Assembly: GCA_020849855.1 (NCBI GenBank)
Contig: JADZFO010000010.1
Location: 1 to 64,000, forward strand
Direction: 5' to 3'
DNA from: a bacterium
GTDB taxonomy: Bacteria > 4484-113 > JAFGCY01
DNA length: 64,000 nt
The position numbers and the translations under genes were made by a program. Shown piece by piece: positions 60,734 to 64,000 of the stretch. Each line of letters begins with the position of its first letter. The first letter of the stretch is position 1. Below the pieces are notes generated by a model. That model ran no database searches. It was not told the origin of the DNA and saw only the letters and a program-made list of their open reading frames with translations.

Positions 60734-61852
60734 ATGAACGCAGTTGCTGAAAACAGGCCGATGCAGCGGGGTTTCACCCTGATCGAGCTGCTGGTGGTGG
60801 TGACCATCATCGGTATCCTGATCGTCGCCCTGGTGCCGGTTGTCCGGCGGGCCCAGGTGGCCGCCAAGGAGACCAAGTGCAAGGCCGGCTTCTCGCAGAT
60901 CGAGGCGGCGCTGGCGGCCTACGCCCAGAACCACGGCGGTAACTACCCCGGCGTGGCGACGGACGTGATGGCGCCTTACAGCGACCACGCCCTGGGCGAC
61001 CCGACCTTCACCAACTCGGCGGCGGGCTCGGCCCAGGATGCGGCGCCCAACCGTCTGGTGGCGGGCATCATCGGCGGCCGCGGCGTCTACAACGCCATCG
61101 CCGGCGACATGTTCACCCAGCTGCGCGACGCCAAGAACCTGCCGGTGGCGGGCAATGAGGACACCCTGCGCTACTTCGACGTGCTGATGCACTCGGGCGC
61201 CCTGCAGGAGTATCCTGAGAACCCCTTCGTCAGCACCCCCGGTTCCGGCGAGCGGGCCCGCATGACCAACGTCTTCCGCTTCGCCGTGGACATGAACGAC
61301 TTTGACGGCAACGCCGGCTTCTATCCCGGCCAGCCCGACACCAATGGCATCTTCAACCCGGCGATCTATGGCAACAAGCTGAACTGGGCCACCGAGGCCG
61401 CGGCCTTCGAGGATCCGCTTGACCCCAGCCGCGCCTTCTATCCCGGCACCCCGAACATGCTGGTGGGTATCCCCAGCACCACGCCGCCGGAAACCGTCGA
61501 CGACGATTCCAACTTCGGTACCGGTTCCAGCACCGTTTCGGGCACGGAGCGCGATGACTACTTCGCCCCCGGCGACTTCGCCTATGTGCCGATCCTGAGC
61601 TCCAGCGTCTATCCCTGGGGCGATGCGGCCGCCACCCTTGAGGACGAGACCTTCAAGTGGGGCACCGCGGTGACCGGCTATTACATGTTTGGCTATGGCG
61701 CTCCGGACCACAAGAGCCGCGAGTTCGAGGATGCCCAGCGCGAGTTCCTGCAGACCGGCATCAGCGGCTGCGGCAGCGCCGGCGTGGACACGACCTTCGA
61801 GGCCACGGTCCTGCAGCTCTTCGAGGGCGCGATCTACTTCAGCAAGAAGTAG
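60734..61852 (+). CDS. Prepilin-like protein 5
   Basis: 372 residues from ATG 60734, set by GAGGAG upstream. MQRGFTLIELLVVVTIIGILIVALVPVV is the prepilin signal. KCKAGFSQIEAALAAYAQNHGGNYPG and a later EYPENPFVSTPG stretch match proteins 3 and 4, indicating duplication. No Ca-site or adhesin motif is certain, although D-rich loops are present. A terminator follows. Confidence 0.84.
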   Translation: MNAVAENRPMQRGFTLIELLVVVTIIGILIVALVPVVRRAQVAAKETKCKAGFSQIEAALAAYAQNHGGNYPGVATDVMAPYSDHALGDPTFTNSAAGSAQDAAPNRLVAGIIGGRGVYNAIAGDMFTQLRDAKNLPVAGNEDTLRYFDVLMHSGALQEYPENPFVSTPGSGERARMTNVFRFAVDMNDFDGNAGFYPGQPDTNGIFNPAIYGNKLNWATEAAAFEDPLDPSRAFYPGTPNMLVGIPSTTPPETVDDDSNFGTGSSTVSGTERDDYFAPGDFAYVPILSSSVYPWGDAAATLEDETFKWGTAVTGYYMFGYGAPDHKSREFEDAQREFLQTGISGCGSAGVDTTFEATVLQLFEGAIYFSKK

Positions 61853-61878
61853 GACGGCTCCTTAACATGTGTTCAGGG

Positions 61879-61910
61879 GACGCCGTCCTGCGGGGCGGCG
61901 TCTGGCTTTT
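61879..61910 (+). terminator. Rho-independent terminator after prepilin 5
   Basis: GACGCCG/CGGCGTC 7-bp stem, 10-nt loop, then TGGCTTTT. Confidence 0.65.
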
Positions 61911-61968
61911 GAATCCCCGCTGCAGGGGGAATAATAGATAGCCGGGCTTACCGGCAGGTGGTAGCACG

Positions 61969-63600
61969 ATGCAATACGGGAACGACGGGAACAGGCCGCT
62001 GGCGCACTGCGCTGGCAGTAGCGGCCGCCGGGGTTTCACTCTGGTCGAGGTGCTGGTGGTGGTCCTCATCGCCGGCATCGTGCTGGTGGTGCTGGCCCAG
62101 GTGCTGGGAGCATCCTTTGAGATTCTGCGCACCGGCGAGCAGCGCGCGCAGCTCAACAGCAACGCCCGCGTGGTCCTGGAATACCTGGCTGATGACATCG
62201 GCTCCGCGACCAGCATCCCGCTGTGCGACGACCGCGACCTCAACGGCGTGCCCGACGAGGCCCCGCTGGCCGAGGGCGGCTACGATGTCGACGCCGTCTG
62301 GCGCGTGGCCCGCCGGATCAACAACGCCAACGTCATCGCCTCCAGCTACTTCCTCTCCGAGGCCTGGTCCGACCGCATCATGACGGTCCACGACAACAGC
62401 GTTTACATTGACGGCTCAGTGGTGCAGGCCGAAGGCTTCACCAACCCCAAGGTGATCGGCAACGGCCAGACCCGCGTGCGCCAGGTCCCGGTGGCTGACA
62501 ACATCAGCCGCATCCACTTTGACTATCTGCACCAGGTGCCGGTCTACCTTTCCCGCGTGAACGGCAACACCCTTGAAATCGCCTACCAGGACGTCGAGAC
62601 CGGCGCAGTTGAGTGGGAGGCGCCCAGCGCCGACCGTACCGGCACGATGATCAACAAGGTCCCCGTGATCAGCCACTGGGAGCAGCGCGTGGTGGACGTG
62701 GCCTATGACGAGGCCAACGCCGGCGGCTTCTTTGCCGACGGCTCCACGGGCGCCACCTATGGCGTGACTTTCTGGTCCCTGCGCGACCAGTACCCTGAAG
62801 GCCACTCCGACCTCAAGCGCACCGGCGACCACGTCGCGGTGCCTACCGGCATGGGCCTTGGCACCATCGGCGGCGGCGGCGTGGAGACCGGCTGGAACTG
62901 CACGGTCTTCTACAACACCTCCACCGGCGGCGCCGGCACCCCGGCGGACAACGCGCCGATCGACCGCTTCGCCTTCGTCTCCACCGGCCTGTCCGGCGGT
63001 AACGCGGTGGAGGGCGGCATCGCCCAGCTGCGTCCCGACATGGAAGCGCTGCACGGCGGCGGCTACTACAACTACAGCATCGACCCCACCGGCATCGGCG
63101 ACTTCGGCGATGCCGACGGCATCCCCGACGGCGACGGCATCCCGGATGACCCCGTGCCGGGCTGGTGGCTGCCCTATGTCCGCGCCGTGCGCATCACCGT
63201 GGTGGCGACCCCGGAGCGCGTGATGCAGCAGCGCACCGAGCGCTCGGGCCTGCAGGGCTCAACCGGCACGCCGCTGTACTACAAGCTGGACTCGCCGGTG
63301 CCTTATGCCGACCCCAGCCGCACCCAGCCGCTTTACAACCTGAAGAAGGACTACATCGGCGCCGGCCAGGACCTGATCCTGACCAAGACCGTGCCGGTCA
63401 ACTTCAGCTACCGCCGCGACCTGCACTGGGATCCGCGCGACAGCAGCGTGGCCCAGAACATCTTCAACCAGCGCCGTGTGGAGCTGAACTACCGTGAGGC
63501 CGAGACCCTGATGTTCCACGACCCGGCCAACCCTGACGGCCTGATCGTGGCCCGCAACCCGGTGGAGAAGCTCTACGAGAAGGACGCCTCCCTGCCTTAG
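61969..63600 (+). CDS. Prepilin-like protein 6 (PilW-like)
   Basis: 543 residues, the largest of the cluster. RRGFTLVEVLVVVLIAGIVLVVLAQVL is the prepilin helix with Glu at +5. GEQRAQLNSNARVVLEYLADDIGSATS resembles the segment after the helix in PilW/GspJ minor pilins. The 480-residue C-terminal part is Asp/Gly/Asn-rich with no known domain. AGGTGG precedes the ATG. A strong terminator closes the cluster. Confidence 0.83.
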   Translation: MQYGNDGNRPLAHCAGSSGRRGFTLVEVLVVVLIAGIVLVVLAQVLGASFEILRTGEQRAQLNSNARVVLEYLADDIGSATSIPLCDDRDLNGVPDEAPLAEGGYDVDAVWRVARRINNANVIASSYFLSEAWSDRIMTVHDNSVYIDGSVVQAEGFTNPKVIGNGQTRVRQVPVADNISRIHFDYLHQVPVYLSRVNGNTLEIAYQDVETGAVEWEAPSADRTGTMINKVPVISHWEQRVVDVAYDEANAGGFFADGSTGATYGVTFWSLRDQYPEGHSDLKRTGDHVAVPTGMGLGTIGGGGVETGWNCTVFYNTSTGGAGTPADNAPIDRFAFVSTGLSGGNAVEGGIAQLRPDMEALHGGGYYNYSIDPTGIGDFGDADGIPDGDGIPDDPVPGWWLPYVRAVRITVVATPERVMQQRTERSGLQGSTGTPLYYKLDSPVPYADPSRTQPLYNLKKDYIGAGQDLILTKTVPVNFSYRRDLHWDPRDSSVAQNIFNQRRVELNYREAETLMFHDPANPDGLIVARNPVEKLYEKDASLP

Positions 63601-63620
63601 GCAGCAAGTCTGACTTTCCC

Positions 63621-63667
63621 GGCCCCGGCCGACTGCAGCAAGAGCGCAGCGCCGGGGCCTTTTGTTT
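63621..63667 (+). terminator. Rho-independent terminator after the pilin cluster
   Basis: GGCCCCGGC pairs perfectly with GCCGGGGCC (9 bp), with an inner CTGC/GCAG stem, followed by TTTTGTTT. Confidence 0.85.
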
Positions 63668-63821
63668 AACCAGCGTGCCAGGAATTGCCAGAATCGGGCC
63701 GCTTTTGCAGCGGCCGCGGCCAGGCCGGCGGCCCCCGCCGGGGTTTCAAAGGGCAGGGGGTGGGTATAATCTTTGTGCAGGAAGGTTTCTCTTCCACGAC
63801 ATTTCAGGACCCAAAACCAAA

Positions 63822-64000
63822 ATGGAAAAAAGAATGCCAGGCGGTACCCTGCCGTGCGGGCGCATGCGCCCCGATTTGTTGCGCGCGGATTCAGGCGCGC
63901 AGGCGGGGCGGATGCCACTTTCTGGCTTTTCCAGCCTGCCGGAAGCGGATGCTCCGGCGACGGACTTTACCGGGAGTAAGGCTATGCAGCTGTCCCTAAA
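63822..64000 (+). CDS. Possible start of the next gene (cut by window edge)
   Basis: An open frame from ATG 63822 (MEKRMPGGTLPCGR) runs off the right edge, about 60 residues, rich in Gly, Ala and Pro. A TATAAT lies about 55 nt upstream, after the terminator. A later in-frame ATG at 63984 (MQLSLK) could be the true start. Not enough is visible to assign a family. Confidence 0.3.
   Translation, partial: MEKRMPGGTLPCGRMRPDLLRADSGAQAGRMPLSGFSSLPEADAPATDFTGSKAMQLSL

Overview
The window is GC-rich, densely coded bacterial chromosome. A KDO-8-phosphate synthase (kdsA) and an LptF/LptG-type permease point to an LPS-bearing diderm. Seven very large lipoproteins, six consecutive prepilin-like genes, a selenocysteine cassette and a REP-associated tyrosine transposase suggest an environmental lineage outside the well-studied Proteobacteria. 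I cannot place it in a phylum from sequence alone. Several genes have a -10-like hexamer 6 to 7 nt before the start codon and no ribosome binding site, so leaderless transcription looks common.

Layout. 1-8.7 kb: an ISL3-type transposase tail, a glycosyltransferase, a zinc-ribbon membrane protein, two propeller lipoproteins, a YidB/DUF937 protein and Dps. 8.8-9.8 kb: kdsA carrying an in-frame palindromic repeat insertion. 9.8-23 kb: three more large lipoproteins interleaved with selD, selA and selB; selD is itself a selenoprotein gene with an in-frame UGA followed by a SECIS-like hairpin. 23-25.7 kb: a helical protein of unknown function, a candidate structured non-coding RNA on the minus strand, and an LptF/G permease. 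25.8-31 kb: rpmB (bL28) with a strong promoter and a long folded leader, then two more propeller lipoproteins. 31-33 kb: an ECF sigma factor coupled to a membrane-anchored partner. 33-38.4 kb: a minus-strand group (glycosyltransferase, CPBP protease, two duplicated ABC-2 permeases) dotted with palindromic repeats, then a RAYT gene bracketed by three identical 27-bp REPs. 38.4-43.5 kb: membrane or secreted proteins of unknown function and a proline dehydrogenase. 43.6-47.3 kb: a tight operon of four membrane proteins of unknown function. 47.4-48.4 kb: two overlapping genes for TIR/deoxyribosyltransferase-like proteins. 48.4-55.4 kb: metabolic genes (sugar isomerase-like, beta-lactamase-like, sucD, hydrolase, hpt) plus an Abi/HEPN protein. 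55.5-63.7 kb: six prepilin-like genes closed by a terminator, then the start of another possible gene.

How the parts relate. The seven lipoproteins all appear to share one N-terminal domain of about 90 residues (a [VI][GA]x[AGS][DN][FY] strand and a following Trp). They differ downstream: four carry PKD or Fn3 modules and exactly seven propeller-like repeats, two alternate PKD with four repeated calcium-protein-like modules, and one ends in a cohesin-like domain. With the pilins they suggest an organism that invests heavily in surface display. The strongest leads for something undescribed are the structured RNA at 24.0-24.36 kb, the shared lipoprotein domain, the four-gene membrane operon, the paired TIR/NDT-like proteins, and the palindromic repeat families with their RAYT.
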